DNA from: an uncultured Butyricicoccus sp.
Lineage (GTDB): Bacteria; Bacillota; Clostridia; Oscillospirales; Butyricicoccaceae
DNA: 23,768 nucleotides
Assembly (NCBI GenBank): GCA_910584935.1
Contig: CAJUDU010000035.1
Span: 1-23,768, forward strand
Direction: 5' to 3'
The notes below the pieces were generated by a model. It had not been told where the DNA came from. It did not search any database and saw nothing but the letters and a program-made list of their open reading frames with translations. The position numbers and the translations under genes were made by a program. Positions 1 to 7,554 of this stretch are shown here, in pieces; position 1 is the stretch's first letter; the number at the start of each line of letters is the position of its first letter.

Positions 1-60
1 GTTAATTTCGGGGTATCAGTTCCCCTCATCAACTGAAATCTATTATACAAGGAAATCATT
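1..60 (+). other. Leader or end of an upstream gene, before hisD
   Basis: Sixty bases precede hisD. They hold a small inverted repeat, TCAGTT at 18-23 and AACTGA at 31-36, and an AAGGAAA ribosome binding site at 50-56 close to the hisD start. One frame stays open from base 1 to a TGA at 34-36, so this could be the tail of an upstream histidine gene, but the piece is too short to identify. No convincing promoter is visible, which suggests the operon starts to the left of the window. Confidence 0.3.
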
Positions 61-1356
61 ATGTTTCTGAAAACCGTGCTTGCCGATGGGCAAGCAGAAA
101 AAAATATCATTGCGGAAATGAAAGCCCGTGCCGCGCAAACCCGCAGCGGTATTGAACGTGCTGTCCGGGAGATTATGGAGGATGTGCGCCAAAATGGCGA
201 AGAAGCTGTCACCAAATATTCTTTGCAGTTTGATGGCGAACGTCCCTGCACCTTAGCCCCTGGCGTTTTAAAATGCGCTTATGACTCTTGCACACCTGCA
301 CTGCGCGCCGCTTTGGAAAAAGCGGCAGCCAATATTCGTGATTATCATGAAAAAATGCTGGTGAAATCCTGGGAATATCGCCGCGCCAAAGGCGCGGTGC
401 TGGGTCAGCAAGTGCGCGGGCTGCATCGGGTCGGTTTATATGTCCCTGGTGGCACAGCCGCTTATCCGTCCTCTGTGCTGATGAATGCGATTCCTGCTAA
501 AGTCGCTGGCGTTGAACAGCTCATTATGACCACGCCCCCAACAAAAAATTTATCTCCGGAAGTGCTCGCGGCGGCTTATATCGCTGGTGTGGATACCGTC
601 ATTGCAGTTGGCGGCGTACAGGCAATTGCCGCGCTGACTTATGGCGCGGGCAGTATCCCACAGGTGGACAAAATCGTCGGCCCTGGCAACGCTTATGTTG
701 CTGCCGCAAAAAAACTTGCATTCGGCACGGTGGATATTGATATGATTGCTGGGCCTAGTGAAGTGCTGGTCATTGCTGACCATACCGCAAACCCAACCTA
801 TATTGCCGCTGATTTGCTTAGCCAGGCAGAGCATGACCGCATGGCGTCAGCCGTGCTGCTGACTGATTCCATGGCACAGGCACAAGCTGTTTCCTGTGAA
901 ATGGAACGGCAAGCCGCATTACTGCCCCGGCAGGATATTATCCGGGAAAGTGTTGCAAATTATGGCTGTGCGGTTGTGTTTGAAGAATTAACTGATGCCT
1001 GCGCCATGGCGGATATTGTCGCCCCAGAACATTTGGAAATCTGTACAGCCGCGCCGCGTGAATTATTGCCGCTTGTCCATAACGCGGGCGCGATTTTCCT
1101 TGGGCAATATGCTCCTGAACCGCTTGGCGATTATATGGCAGGTCCCTGCCATGTGCTGCCGACTTCGGGAACGGCACGCTTTTTCTCGCCGCTTTCTACC
1201 GATACATTTTTGAAAAAAACCAGCATTATTGAGTATTCCCGCGATGAACTGCAAGCTGTATCTGAAGATATCATTGCACTGGCACAAGCGGAAAAATTAG
1301 ATGCCCATGCTAACAGCATTGCCGTCCGCTTTGCCGAACCAGAGGAGGAAGATTAA
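61..1356 (+). CDS. hisD: Histidinol dehydrogenase
   Basis: HisD carries out the last two steps of histidine synthesis, oxidising L-histidinol through histidinal to histidine with NAD+ and a zinc ion. The 431-residue product has the usual family length. Visible hallmarks are the VPGGTAAYPSSVLMNAIPA segment, the GPGNAYVAAAKK nucleotide-site region, DMIAGPSEVLVIAD, and the zinc and catalytic motifs DLLSQAEHD (Gln and His ligands) and VAPEHLEI (Glu-His acid/base pair). The ATG at 61 follows AAGGAAA at 50-56. It is the first gene of the his cluster in this window; hisB begins two bases after its stop. hisG and hisZ are expected upstream but are not in view. Confidence 0.97.
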   Translation: MFLKTVLADGQAEKNIIAEMKARAAQTRSGIERAVREIMEDVRQNGEEAVTKYSLQFDGERPCTLAPGVLKCAYDSCTPALRAALEKAAANIRDYHEKMLVKSWEYRRAKGAVLGQQVRGLHRVGLYVPGGTAAYPSSVLMNAIPAKVAGVEQLIMTTPPTKNLSPEVLAAAYIAGVDTVIAVGGVQAIAALTYGAGSIPQVDKIVGPGNAYVAAAKKLAFGTVDIDMIAGPSEVLVIADHTANPTYIAADLLSQAEHDRMASAVLLTDSMAQAQAVSCEMERQAALLPRQDIIRESVANYGCAVVFEELTDACAMADIVAPEHLEICTAAPRELLPLVHNAGAIFLGQYAPEPLGDYMAGPCHVLPTSGTARFFSPLSTDTFLKKTSIIEYSRDELQAVSEDIIALAQAEKLDAHANSIAVRFAEPEEED

Positions 1357-1358
1357 AT

Positions 1359-1955
1359 ATGCCGAAAATCAGAACAGAACGCCGGCAATGCACCAAATGC
1401 CGGGAAACCAAAGAAACCCAAATCGCTTTATATCTCAATTTAGATGATGGTGAAACCAAAATTGAAACTGGCATTGGGTTTTTTGACCATATGTTAAATT
1501 CCTTTGCGGTTCACAGCGGATTTGCCTTGATTGTCAAATGCACAGGTGATTTAGAAGTAGATGGTCATCATACTGTGGAAGATGTTGGTATTGTGCTGGG
1601 ACAGGCATTTGCGAACATTTTAGGTGACCGTTCTGGCATTGCCCGTTTTGGCTCAGCTTATGTGCCGATGGATGAAGCTTTGGGCTTTTGCGCTGTGGAT
1701 ATTTCCGGGCGGCCGTATCTGGTGTTTGACGCGCCAATGCCCCAGCCCATGTGCGGCAGTTATGATACTGCATTAACGGTGGAATTTATGCGGGCATTTG
1801 CCATGAATGCAGGTATTACCCTGCATTTAAAAGCTATGTATGGCGATAACAGTCATCATATCACCGAAGCATTATTCAAAGCGTTGGCACACGCGCTCAA
1901 ACAAGCGGTACAGGAAACCGGCAGTGGTACGCTCAGCGCAAAAGGGGTATTATAA
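1359..1955 (+). CDS. hisB: Imidazoleglycerol-phosphate dehydratase
   Basis: HisB dehydrates imidazole glycerol phosphate to imidazole acetol phosphate in histidine synthesis, using manganese. This is the monofunctional form (198 residues), without the histidinol phosphatase domain of enterobacterial HisB. The manganese-binding motifs are present: GIGFFDHML, DGHHTVEDVG, MDEALG and GDNSHHITEALFKALA. AGGAGG at 1343-1348 lies ten bases before the ATG, inside the end of hisD, so the two genes are probably translated in close succession. The N-terminus has an extra Cys pair (CTKC) that does not belong to the known metal sites. Confidence 0.97.
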   Translation: MPKIRTERRQCTKCRETKETQIALYLNLDDGETKIETGIGFFDHMLNSFAVHSGFALIVKCTGDLEVDGHHTVEDVGIVLGQAFANILGDRSGIARFGSAYVPMDEALGFCAVDISGRPYLVFDAPMPQPMCGSYDTALTVEFMRAFAMNAGITLHLKAMYGDNSHHITEALFKALAHALKQAVQETGSGTLSAKGVL

Positions 1956-1960
1956 AATAT

Positions 1961-2578
1961 ATGGGATATATTGCAATTGTCGACTATGGCGCGGGTAATT
2001 TGATGAGTGTGCATAATAGTTTGAATTATCTTGGCTATGCAAATCAAATTGCGGATACGCCAGAGATGATCCAAAATGCGGCTGGCGTTATTTTACCTGG
2101 TGTTGGGGCATTTCCGGATGCTATGGCGGCGCTGGAAAACGCCGGCTTGCTGGATGCCGTCAAACAAGCCGCCGCAGAAAAACCATTCCTTGGAATTTGC
2201 CTTGGGATGCAAATGTTGTTTGATGAATCTGACGAAATCCGCCCTTGTAAAGGGCTGGGTTTATTGCCCGGCGTGATTCGCCGGATTGAAACAAAGGAGA
2301 AATTGCCGCAAATCGGCTGGAATGCTTTGCATATCCTGCATCCAAATGCGCTGACCGCTGATTTACAGCAGGGTGATTATGTCTATTTTGTACATTCTTA
2401 TGCGGCAGTGCCCGCTGACCGGAATGATTTAGCTTGTTGGACAGATTATGGCACCGAAGTGCCCGCGATGGTTGCCCGCGGCAATATTTATGGTTGCCAG
2501 TTTCATCCTGAAAAAAGCGGGGATACTGGCTTATCTATCCTTAAAAACTTTGCACGCCTGACGGAGGAGAAACAATGA
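1961..2578 (+). CDS. hisH: Imidazole glycerol phosphate synthase, glutamine amidotransferase subunit
   Basis: HisH hydrolyses glutamine and channels ammonia to HisF, which forms imidazole glycerol phosphate and AICAR. The 205-residue product is a class I glutaminase. It shows the oxyanion region LPGVGAFPDAM, the nucleophile motif FLGICLGMQMLF with its Cys, and the His-Glu pair in QFHPEKSG. It starts five bases after hisB; the ribosome site is weak (AAAGGGG at 1941-1947), suggesting dependence on upstream translation. Its stop overlaps the hisA start by ATGA at 2575-2578, a classic coupling arrangement. Confidence 0.96.
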   Translation: MGYIAIVDYGAGNLMSVHNSLNYLGYANQIADTPEMIQNAAGVILPGVGAFPDAMAALENAGLLDAVKQAAAEKPFLGICLGMQMLFDESDEIRPCKGLGLLPGVIRRIETKEKLPQIGWNALHILHPNALTADLQQGDYVYFVHSYAAVPADRNDLACWTDYGTEVPAMVARGNIYGCQFHPEKSGDTGLSILKNFARLTEEKQ

Positions 2579-3297
2579 AAATATTACCTGCGATAGACTT
2601 AAAAGGCGGGCAATGCGTCCGGCTCAAACGGGGCGATTATGGCACAGCCCATAAAGTCGCCGAAGACCCAGTACAGACCGCCAAAAGCTTTTTGGCGGCA
2701 GGCGCGGGGCTTATCCATATGGTGGATTTAGATGGCGCAAAAGATGGTAACCATGCCAATTATGAGGTGGTCAAACAAGTGGTTGCCCAAACTGGGGCAG
2801 CGGTAGAACTTGGCGGCGGCATTCGTACCATGGAAGATATTGACGCAGTGCTTGCGCTTGGCATTTCACGGGCAATTATCGGTTCAGCTGCGGTGGAAAA
2901 TCCAGCGCTTGTCAAACAAGCCGTACAAAAATATGGCGCAAAAATTGCGGTTGGCATTGACGCTTTGTGCGGTACGGTGCGTACTCGTGGATGGTTAGAG
3001 GATTCTGGAGAAGATTTCTTAGCATTTGCCAAACGCATGGAGTCTTACGGTGTACAGACCATTATTTTTACCGATATTGATAAAGATGGGATGCTGGAAG
3101 GCCCCAATTTTGACCAGCTCACCCAATTGCGCCATGCGGTAAACTGTGAAATTGTTGCTTCTGGCGGCGTGACAACATTAGAAGATATCCGCCGTTTGTG
3201 TGAAATTGGCATTGATGCGGCAATTGCTGGCAAAGCGGTTTATACCGGCACATTGGATTTGGCAGCAGCAATCCAGCTTGGGGAGGCGAAACCATAA
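2575..3297 (+). CDS. hisA: ProFAR isomerase (phosphoribosylformimino-AICAR ribotide isomerase)
   Basis: HisA opens the aminoaldose ring of ProFAR to give the aminoketose PRFAR, the substrate of HisHF. The 240-residue (beta-alpha)8 barrel has the family start MKILPAIDLKGGQCVRL with its first catalytic Asp. The phosphate loops are ELGGGIRT and ASGGVTTLEDI, and the second Asp lies in the segment FTDIDKDGMLEGPN. It overlaps hisH by four bases and is followed one base later by hisF. The related half-barrel repeats it shares with HisF distinguish it from PriA-type enzymes of actinobacteria. Confidence 0.97.
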   Translation: MKILPAIDLKGGQCVRLKRGDYGTAHKVAEDPVQTAKSFLAAGAGLIHMVDLDGAKDGNHANYEVVKQVVAQTGAAVELGGGIRTMEDIDAVLALGISRAIIGSAAVENPALVKQAVQKYGAKIAVGIDALCGTVRTRGWLEDSGEDFLAFAKRMESYGVQTIIFTDIDKDGMLEGPNFDQLTQLRHAVNCEIVASGGVTTLEDIRRLCEIGIDAAIAGKAVYTGTLDLAAAIQLGEAKP

Positions 3298-3298
3298 A

Positions 3299-4060
3299 AT
3301 GCTTGCAAAACGGATTATCCCTTGTTTGGATGTCAAAGATGGACGGGTGGTCAAAGGCGTTAATTTTGTCGGACTGCGCGACGCGGGCGACCCAGTAGAA
3401 CTTGCCAAATTATATTCGCAGGAGGGCGCGGATGAAATCGTGTTCCTGGATATCACAGCCACCAGTGATAACCGGGCAACCATTGCCGATGTGGTGCGCC
3501 GCACCTGCCGCGAAGTTTTTGTCCCGGTGACGGTTGGCGGCGGTATCCGCACCGTAGACGATTTCCGGGATATTTTACGGGCAGGCGCGGATAAAATTTC
3601 GGTCAATTCCGCCGCGGTCAAAAATCCGGCGCTTATCAATGCGGCAGCCGAACGATACGGCAGCCAATGTGTTGTGGTGGCAATTGATGGGCGGCGCAGT
3701 GAAAAAACCCCTTCTGGGTTTGAAGTTTATGTTGCTGGCGGGCGCACGCCGACCGGCATTGACGCGATTGCCTGGGCAAAAGAAGCATATCAGCGCGGCG
3801 CAGGGGAAATCCTGCTGACTTCCATGGACAAAGACGGCACAAAATCCGGCTTTGATTTGGAATTGACCCAGCAAGTTTGTGCTGTTGCGCCAATCCCTGT
3901 CATTGCTTCTGGCGGCTGCGGCACATTAGAACATTTTGCGGAAGCATTTCAAAAAACTGACGCAACCGCCGCACTCGCGGCAAGTTTATTCCATTATGGG
4001 GAATTACGCATTGCCGAGGTGAAAGATTATCTGAAACAGAAAGGGATTCCGGTGCGATAA
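3299..4060 (+). CDS. hisF: Imidazole glycerol phosphate synthase, cyclase subunit
   Basis: HisF is the cyclase partner of HisH and turns PRFAR plus ammonia into imidazole glycerol phosphate and AICAR, the latter feeding purine synthesis. The start at 3299 (MLAKRIIPCLDVKDGRVVKG) gives 253 residues, the normal length. An open frame reaches further back to 3200 but only through hisA and lacks HisF sequence. Catalytic Asp residues lie in IPCLDVKDG and TSMDKDGTKSG; phosphate loops are VGGGIRTVDDF and ASGGCGTLEHF. The GGGAGG at 3281-3286 within hisA serves as ribosome site, twelve bases upstream. Confidence 0.97.
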   Translation: MLAKRIIPCLDVKDGRVVKGVNFVGLRDAGDPVELAKLYSQEGADEIVFLDITATSDNRATIADVVRRTCREVFVPVTVGGGIRTVDDFRDILRAGADKISVNSAAVKNPALINAAAERYGSQCVVVAIDGRRSEKTPSGFEVYVAGGRTPTGIDAIAWAKEAYQRGAGEILLTSMDKDGTKSGFDLELTQQVCAVAPIPVIASGGCGTLEHFAEAFQKTDATAALAASLFHYGELRIAEVKDYLKQKGIPVR

Positions 4061-4062
4061 TC

Positions 4063-4392
4063 ATGGATTTATCAAAATTTTTTGTAAAAGATACACTTAT
4101 CCCTGTCATTTGTCAGGATGAACGCAATGGCGAAGTGTTAATGCTTGGCTATGCCAATGAAGAAGCTTTACGGCTGACCATGCAGACTGGCACAGCATGG
4201 TTTTATTCCCGTTCCCGACAGAAGCTTTGGAATAAAGGGGAAACTTCCGGCAATTTTATCTTTGTCAAACGGATTTTTTCCGACTGTGATGATGATACTC
4301 TGATTTATCAGGGCATTCCAAAAGGCCCGGTATGCCATACCGGCAACCGAACTTGTTTTTTCACCACATTATGGGAAGCTGAAAAGTCATAA
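4063..4392 (+). CDS. hisI: Phosphoribosyl-AMP cyclohydrolase
   Basis: HisI opens the adenine ring of phosphoribosyl-AMP, the third step of the pathway. At 109 residues it is the stand-alone cyclohydrolase, not the HisIE fusion found in many bacteria. Diagnostic stretches are YANEEALRLTMQTG, YFSRSRQ-like FYSRSRQKLWNKGETSGN, the metal-binding acidic run DCDDDTL, and the CHTGNRTCFF motif with the zinc cysteines. It begins two bases after hisF without a good ribosome site of its own. The partner hisE lies 154 bases downstream, separated by a tiny membrane ORF. Confidence 0.96.
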   Translation: MDLSKFFVKDTLIPVICQDERNGEVLMLGYANEEALRLTMQTGTAWFYSRSRQKLWNKGETSGNFIFVKRIFSDCDDDTLIYQGIPKGPVCHTGNRTCFFTTLWEAEKS

Positions 4393-4429
4393 GTACAGCG
4401 ATTGCAGATCAGGAGAGGAGAAACCCCAT

Positions 4430-4525
4430 ATGCCAATGTCATTTTCTTTGGGCATCTTGACAATCATTGTGCTGGTATTTGTTGCTTTGGCTGTGATTGC
4501 GATATTGTTCCACAAACAAGACTAA
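4430..4525 (+). CDS. 31-residue single-span membrane micropeptide inside the his operon
   Basis: Between hisI and hisE is an ORF of 31 codons plus stop with an excellent ribosome site, AGGAGAGGAG at 4411-4420, nine bases before the ATG. The peptide has a short polar start (MPMSFS), a run of roughly 20 hydrophobic residues (about residues 7-27, rich in Leu, Ile, Val and Ala), and the polar tail HKQD. This is the layout of a one-pass membrane peptide. Its own SD and tidy spacing to hisE (21 bases) argue that it is translated. I do not recognise a family. A second in-frame ATG at 4436 is a possible alternative start. Function unknown; a membrane tether or regulator is speculation. Confidence 0.6.
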   Translation: MPMSFSLGILTIIVLVFVALAVIAILFHKQD

Positions 4526-4546
4526 ACCGAAAGGAAACTGAAAAAT

Positions 4547-4870
4547 ATGAACGCATTTGAACAAATGGAAGCTGTGATTGCACAGCGCCGCACGGAACCG
4601 ATGGAAGGTTCTTATACCTGCTATTTATTTGAAAAAGGATTGGATAAAATCCTGAAAAAAGTTGGCGAAGAATGTGCCGAAACCATTATTGCCGCAAAAA
4701 ATGGCGATAAAACCGAGCTTGTCGGTGAAATTAACGATGTATTTTATCATATGATGGTCATGATGAATGAATGCGGCGTTACCCTCAACGATGTATGCAA
4801 AGAAATGGACGCCCGCGCCGCAAAAATTGGCAACTTAAAACAGTTCCATGTTTCCGACCATAACACCTGA
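4547..4870 (+). CDS. hisE: Phosphoribosyl-ATP pyrophosphatase
   Basis: HisE hydrolyses phosphoribosyl-ATP to phosphoribosyl-AMP and pyrophosphate, the second pathway step. It is a small all-alpha MazG-like protein of 107 residues, the expected stand-alone size. The magnesium-binding carboxylates are visible in KKVGEECAETIIAAKNGD and ELVGEINDVFYHMMVMM. AAGGAAA at 4531-4537 lies nine bases before the ATG. Together with hisI upstream it supplies both activities that HisIE fusions combine. Confidence 0.96.
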   Translation: MNAFEQMEAVIAQRRTEPMEGSYTCYLFEKGLDKILKKVGEECAETIIAAKNGDKTELVGEINDVFYHMMVMMNECGVTLNDVCKEMDARAAKIGNLKQFHVSDHNT

Positions 4871-4894
4871 TGGAACAGAAAGGAAGCGGTTTTC

Positions 4895-5368
4895 ATGCGC
4901 AGAAAAGACCGGCAAGTCACCGGGCGGGAAAATATTGAACCGATTTTACAGGCGTGCAAAGTCTGCCGCCTTGGTATGGTCAGCGATGGCAAGCCTTATG
5001 TCATCCCTATGAATTTTGGATATACATGGGATGAAACTGGGTTGACTTTATATTTCCACAGCGGGTTAAAAGGCAAAAAAATAGACGCCATGCGTGCAAA
5101 CCCATTTGTTTGTTTTGAAATGGATATCCAAGGCGGGTTGATTGGCACAGGGGAAACCGCGTGCCGGTATAGCTTTGCGTTTTCGTCCATTGTTGGCGAA
5201 GGGAATGTAGAATTTGCCAAAGATAATACGGAAAAACGCGCATGGTTTGACGCGATTATGCAGCACCAGACCGGGCGCGGCGGCTGGGAATATGGTGACG
5301 CCCATTTATCAGTCACTGAGGTATTCCGAGTGCGGGCAGCGTATTTTGAAGCGTCCTGCAAAAAATAA
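4895..5368 (+). CDS. Pyridoxamine 5'-phosphate oxidase-fold flavin-binding protein (NimA-like)
   Basis: The 157-residue product belongs to the split-barrel FMN-binding superfamily; the closest named group is the NimA/5-nitroimidazole reductase-like family. Seen in sequence: MRRKDRQVTGRENIEPIL, then CRLGMVSDGKPYVIPMNFGY, YFHSGLKGKKIDAMRANPFVCFEMD and a late ARG-poor segment with SSIVGEGNVEF. The order of these blocks matches small FMN-dependent reductases, but the substrate cannot be told. AAAGGAAG precedes the ATG by eight bases, and the gene sits 24 bases after hisE with no terminator between, so it probably shares the his transcript. A role in histidine synthesis is not implied. Confidence 0.8.
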   Translation: MRRKDRQVTGRENIEPILQACKVCRLGMVSDGKPYVIPMNFGYTWDETGLTLYFHSGLKGKKIDAMRANPFVCFEMDIQGGLIGTGETACRYSFAFSSIVGEGNVEFAKDNTEKRAWFDAIMQHQTGRGGWEYGDAHLSVTEVFRVRAAYFEASCKK

Positions 5369-5372
5369 AAAA

Positions 5373-5401
5373 ATGCGGGAGGGGTTAATCCCCTCCCGCA
5401 T
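5373..5401. terminator. Bidirectional terminator between the his operon and the Fur gene
   Basis: Arms TGCGGGAGGGG at 5374-5384 and CCCCTCCCGCA at 5390-5400 form a perfect 11-bp stem with a five-base loop; an A-T pair extends it. The A-rich run before it (5361-5373) becomes a U-tract when read from the minus strand, so it is best formed for the Fur gene. On the plus strand the following bases are only moderately T-rich. Confidence 0.8.
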
Positions 5402-5405
5402 ATAT

Positions 5406-5792
5406 TCATAGATTTTGGGATTGCTGCTTTTGGCAGTTACAGCATAACCCATGTGCTACCAATGTATATTGCCGCACCTTCATGCCGGAAACCTGCTGGA
5501 TTTGAGCGTCCAATGCCTGTGGTAAGGTAAAATCAAACACTTGCCCGCATTTTTCACACCATAAATGGTCATGCGTTTCCATACGCCAGTCATAACGGTC
5601 TGGCATACCAGGCATTTCAATTTTGCGGATCTGCCCATTTTCCGAAAGGAGATTCAAATTGCGGTAAACCGTTGCAAGGCTGATGGTAGGCATTTTCGGA
5701 TGAATAGTTTGAAATAGCTCATTTGCGGTTGGATGGGTTGTACTTGCCATGACAGCGTCTAAAATCAATTGCCGTTGTTTGGTAAATACCAA
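5406..5792 (-). CDS. Fur-family metal/peroxide-responsive repressor
   Basis: The 128-residue protein has the Fur architecture: an N-terminal winged helix (TKQRQLILDAV, then PTISLATVYRNLNLLSENGQI, the recognition-helix region) and a C-terminal dimerisation half. The latter has the metal motif RYDWRMETHDHLWCEKCGQVFD, which includes the regulatory His-x-His, and a second Cys pair in GLCCNC for structural zinc. Size and the RYD/HDH pattern are most like PerR, but Fur or Zur roles cannot be excluded. The start is a TTG at 5792, chosen because AGGAGG (5801-5806) lies eight bases upstream and no in-frame ATG fits. It has its own promoter just downstream of cysE. Confidence 0.85.
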   Translation of the reverse strand: MVFTKQRQLILDAVMASTTHPTANELFQTIHPKMPTISLATVYRNLNLLSENGQIRKIEMPGMPDRYDWRMETHDHLWCEKCGQVFDFTLPQALDAQIQQVSGMKVRQYTLVAHGLCCNCQKQQSQNL

Positions 5793-5837
5793 AATAAACG
5801 CCTCCTTTCATGATTGGCAGCGGTATCTGTCAAGCGT

Positions 5838-5866
5838 ATTATATCGGATTTTGCGGTTTTTGTAAA
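5838..5866 (-). promoter_or_regulatory. Sigma-A promoter of the Fur-family gene
   Basis: Read on the minus strand, a -35 TTTACA (5861-5866) and a perfect -10 TATAAT (5838-5843) are separated by 17 bases. The predicted transcript starts about 35-40 bases before the TTG start codon, so the regulator can be expressed independently of cysE. Confidence 0.75.
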
Positions 5867-5896
5867 TGGGAATTTGCTGGAGAACCATATAAATGA

Positions 5897-6568
5897 TTAT
5901 TTATCATCTTCATTTTTTTGCGGTGGCGCGGGATGGACATTGCCCAGCTTTTGTTCATTGGCATAAACACGGTGTTCCAGCCGACAAAGTTCTTGTGCCA
6001 GTGGGTCAGGCACATTGACTTGGTCCAAATCGAACGATGGCACACGATGCCCGCCAATTTTAACAATCCGCGCTTTGACGCCGACAACCGTAGAATCCGG
6101 CGGCACTTCCTGTAATACCACAGCATTCGCGCCAATGCGGGAATTATCCCCAACGGTAAATGGCCCAAGCACCTTCGCGCCAGCCGCGATTAATACATTA
6201 TTACCAATGGTCGGATGGCGTTTGCCAGTATCCTTACCGGTGCCGCCAAGCGTCACACCATGATAAATGGTGCAGTAATCGCCGACTTCCGCGGTTTCTC
6301 CGATGACAATGCCCATGCCATGGTCAATAAATAACCCGCGCCCAATGGTAGCGCCCGGATGGATTTCCACACCGGTCATAGTGCGGGCAAATTGGGAAAT
6401 CATACGCGCTAAGAAAAACCGTTTATGCAAATAAAGCCAATGGGTCAGGCGGTGATAAATAACCGCATGGAACCCAGGATATAACAAAAACACTTCCGCG
6501 GTGGTACGTGCGGCAGGGTCACGGTCACGAATGGATCGTGCGTCTGCAATTAAATCTTTCAAAAACAT
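5897..6568 (-). CDS. cysE: Serine O-acetyltransferase
   Basis: CysE transfers acetyl from acetyl-CoA to L-serine, giving O-acetylserine for cysteine synthesis. The 223-residue protein has the N-terminal helical part (RDRDPAARTTAEVFLLYPGFHAVIYHRLTHWLY) followed by a left-handed beta-helix of hexapeptide repeats. The active-site histidines are in FIDHGMGIVIGETAEVGD and KRHPTIGNNVLIAAGAKVLG. The length fits the shorter Firmicutes/plant-like form with a variable tail. It starts at ATG 6568 behind AGGGAGGGG and a strong promoter. No T-box leader is present, unlike many Firmicutes cysE genes. Confidence 0.95.
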   Translation of the reverse strand: MFLKDLIADARSIRDRDPAARTTAEVFLLYPGFHAVIYHRLTHWLYLHKRFFLARMISQFARTMTGVEIHPGATIGRGLFIDHGMGIVIGETAEVGDYCTIYHGVTLGGTGKDTGKRHPTIGNNVLIAAGAKVLGPFTVGDNSRIGANAVVLQEVPPDSTVVGVKARIVKIGGHRVPSFDLDQVNVPDPLAQELCRLEHRVYANEQKLGNVHPAPPQKNEDDK

Positions 6569-6657
6569 AATCTAGGAAAAACCCCTCCCTTAATTGCCCC
6601 TTACAGCATATGCGGGCAGACACGGGATGTGCAATCCCATAAACGCAGTATGTATTT

Positions 6658-6686
6658 ATTGTACGGTATACGGGTAAGTTTGTCAA
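6658..6686 (-). promoter_or_regulatory. Consensus promoter of cysE
   Basis: On the minus strand TTGACA (6681-6686) and TACAAT (6658-6663) are separated by exactly 17 bases. The leader of about 80 bases contains a small hairpin, GGGAT-TGCAC-ATCCC, but no T-box signature (no specifier stem or TGGNACCGCG-like antiterminator). Confidence 0.8.
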
Positions 6687-6745
6687 AGACTTTTGATGGC
6701 GTTTCAGGGGCAACCTTGGTGAAATTCTAAAAACCAGGAGGAGAT

Positions 6746-7459
6746 ATGATGCAGTCAACCGAACAACTACCAAATGGGTTAGAACTTTTGCAGCGTGATG
6801 ATTGTTTTAAGCTGGGGCAGGATTCTGTATTATTATCCGCGTTTGCCCGCCCACGGCGGTTTGCAAAGGTGCTTGATTTAGGCGCGGGCACAGGTGCGCT
6901 TGCACTGCTGTGCTGGCGGGCGGATTTACAAATCACCGGGCTGGAAATCCAGCCGGAAGCCGCACAGCTTTTCCGGCAGTCAGTAGAAGTGAATAAGCTG
7001 GAAAATGTCACGGTGTTGGAAGGGGATTTGCGGAAAATCCGCAATCTGCTGCCCCATGGATGTATGGATTATGTTTTATGCAACCCGCCATATTTCAAGC
7101 GGTCAGCGGGCAAGGTATCGCCGCTGGACGCCCATGCCATGGCGCGTGCGGATGGGCAGGCAGGCATAGAAGATATTGCGGTAGCAATCTCTTATGTTTT
7201 GGGCAGCGGCGGCAAATGCGCTATGGTATTCCGCCCGGAACGGCTGCTCAGTTTGTTTGCGGCATTGCAGCGGGTACGGCTGGTGCCCAAACGGTTACGA
7301 TTTGTCCATCAGGCGGCATGGAAAGCGCCTTCCGCCGTGCTGGTGGAGTGCCGGAAAGGCAGTTCGCCTGAAGGGTTAGCAGTGGAACCGCCGCTGCTTA
7401 TCTGTGGGGAGGACGGCAGCTATTCCGCAGAATACCAGTCTATTTACCATCCGGATTGA
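6746..7459 (+). CDS. TrmN6/YfiC-like SAM-dependent N6-adenine methyltransferase
   Basis: The 237-residue protein carries the Rossmann motif VLDLGAGTGALALLC, the acidic ribose-binding strand end GLEIQPEAAQL, and the catalytic NPPYF motif typical of N6-adenine or amino-group methylation. The overall layout, including the opening DSVLLSAF segment and ARADGQAGIEDI after NPPY, matches COG4123 proteins; the E. coli member methylates A37 of valine tRNA. The same role here is inference. Two tandem ATGs (6746, 6749) follow AGGAGG at 6736-6741; the second has the better spacing of seven bases. It stands alone between divergent cysE and a double terminator. Confidence 0.85.
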   Translation: MMQSTEQLPNGLELLQRDDCFKLGQDSVLLSAFARPRRFAKVLDLGAGTGALALLCWRADLQITGLEIQPEAAQLFRQSVEVNKLENVTVLEGDLRKIRNLLPHGCMDYVLCNPPYFKRSAGKVSPLDAHAMARADGQAGIEDIAVAISYVLGSGGKCAMVFRPERLLSLFAALQRVRLVPKRLRFVHQAAWKAPSAVLVECRKGSSPEGLAVEPPLLICGEDGSYSAEYQSIYHPD

Positions 7460-7460
7460 T

Positions 7461-7487
7461 AAAGGAGGGGGCAAGCCCCTCCTTTTT
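7461..7487 (+). terminator. Intrinsic terminator of the methyltransferase gene
   Basis: AAAGGAGGGG (7461-7470) pairs with CCCCTCCTTT (7476-7485) around a five-base loop and is followed at once by a run of T. It begins one base after the stop codon and has the GGAGGGG/CCCCTCC core that recurs across this window. Confidence 0.9.
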
Positions 7488-7492
7488 GCGGC

Positions 7493-7529
7493 AAAAAGCC
7501 CCTGGTTTCCTCAGGAAACCAGGGGCTTT
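7493..7529. terminator. Terminator of the PFOR gene, probably bidirectional
   Basis: A 16-bp perfect stem (7495-7510 with 7514-7529) has a three-base loop. The A-run at 7493-7497 supplies the U-tract for minus-strand transcripts coming from PFOR, whose stop is at 7555. On the plus strand it is followed by GCATTTTT, so it may back up the terminator just before it. Confidence 0.85.
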
Positions 7530-7554
7530 GCATTTTTAGCAGTGAAGTGGTAAA

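Noticed and set aside
5889..5904. AT-rich palindrome ATAAAT-GATT-ATTTAT near the Fur gene as an autoregulatory PerR box
   Set aside because: It overlaps the cysE stop codon, lies about 20 bases upstream of the -35, and its spacing does not fit the odd-centred PerR or Fur consensus.
6569..6657. T-box leader expected before a Firmicutes cysE
   Set aside because: The leader is only about 80-90 bases and has neither the specifier-stem features nor the conserved antiterminator sequence.
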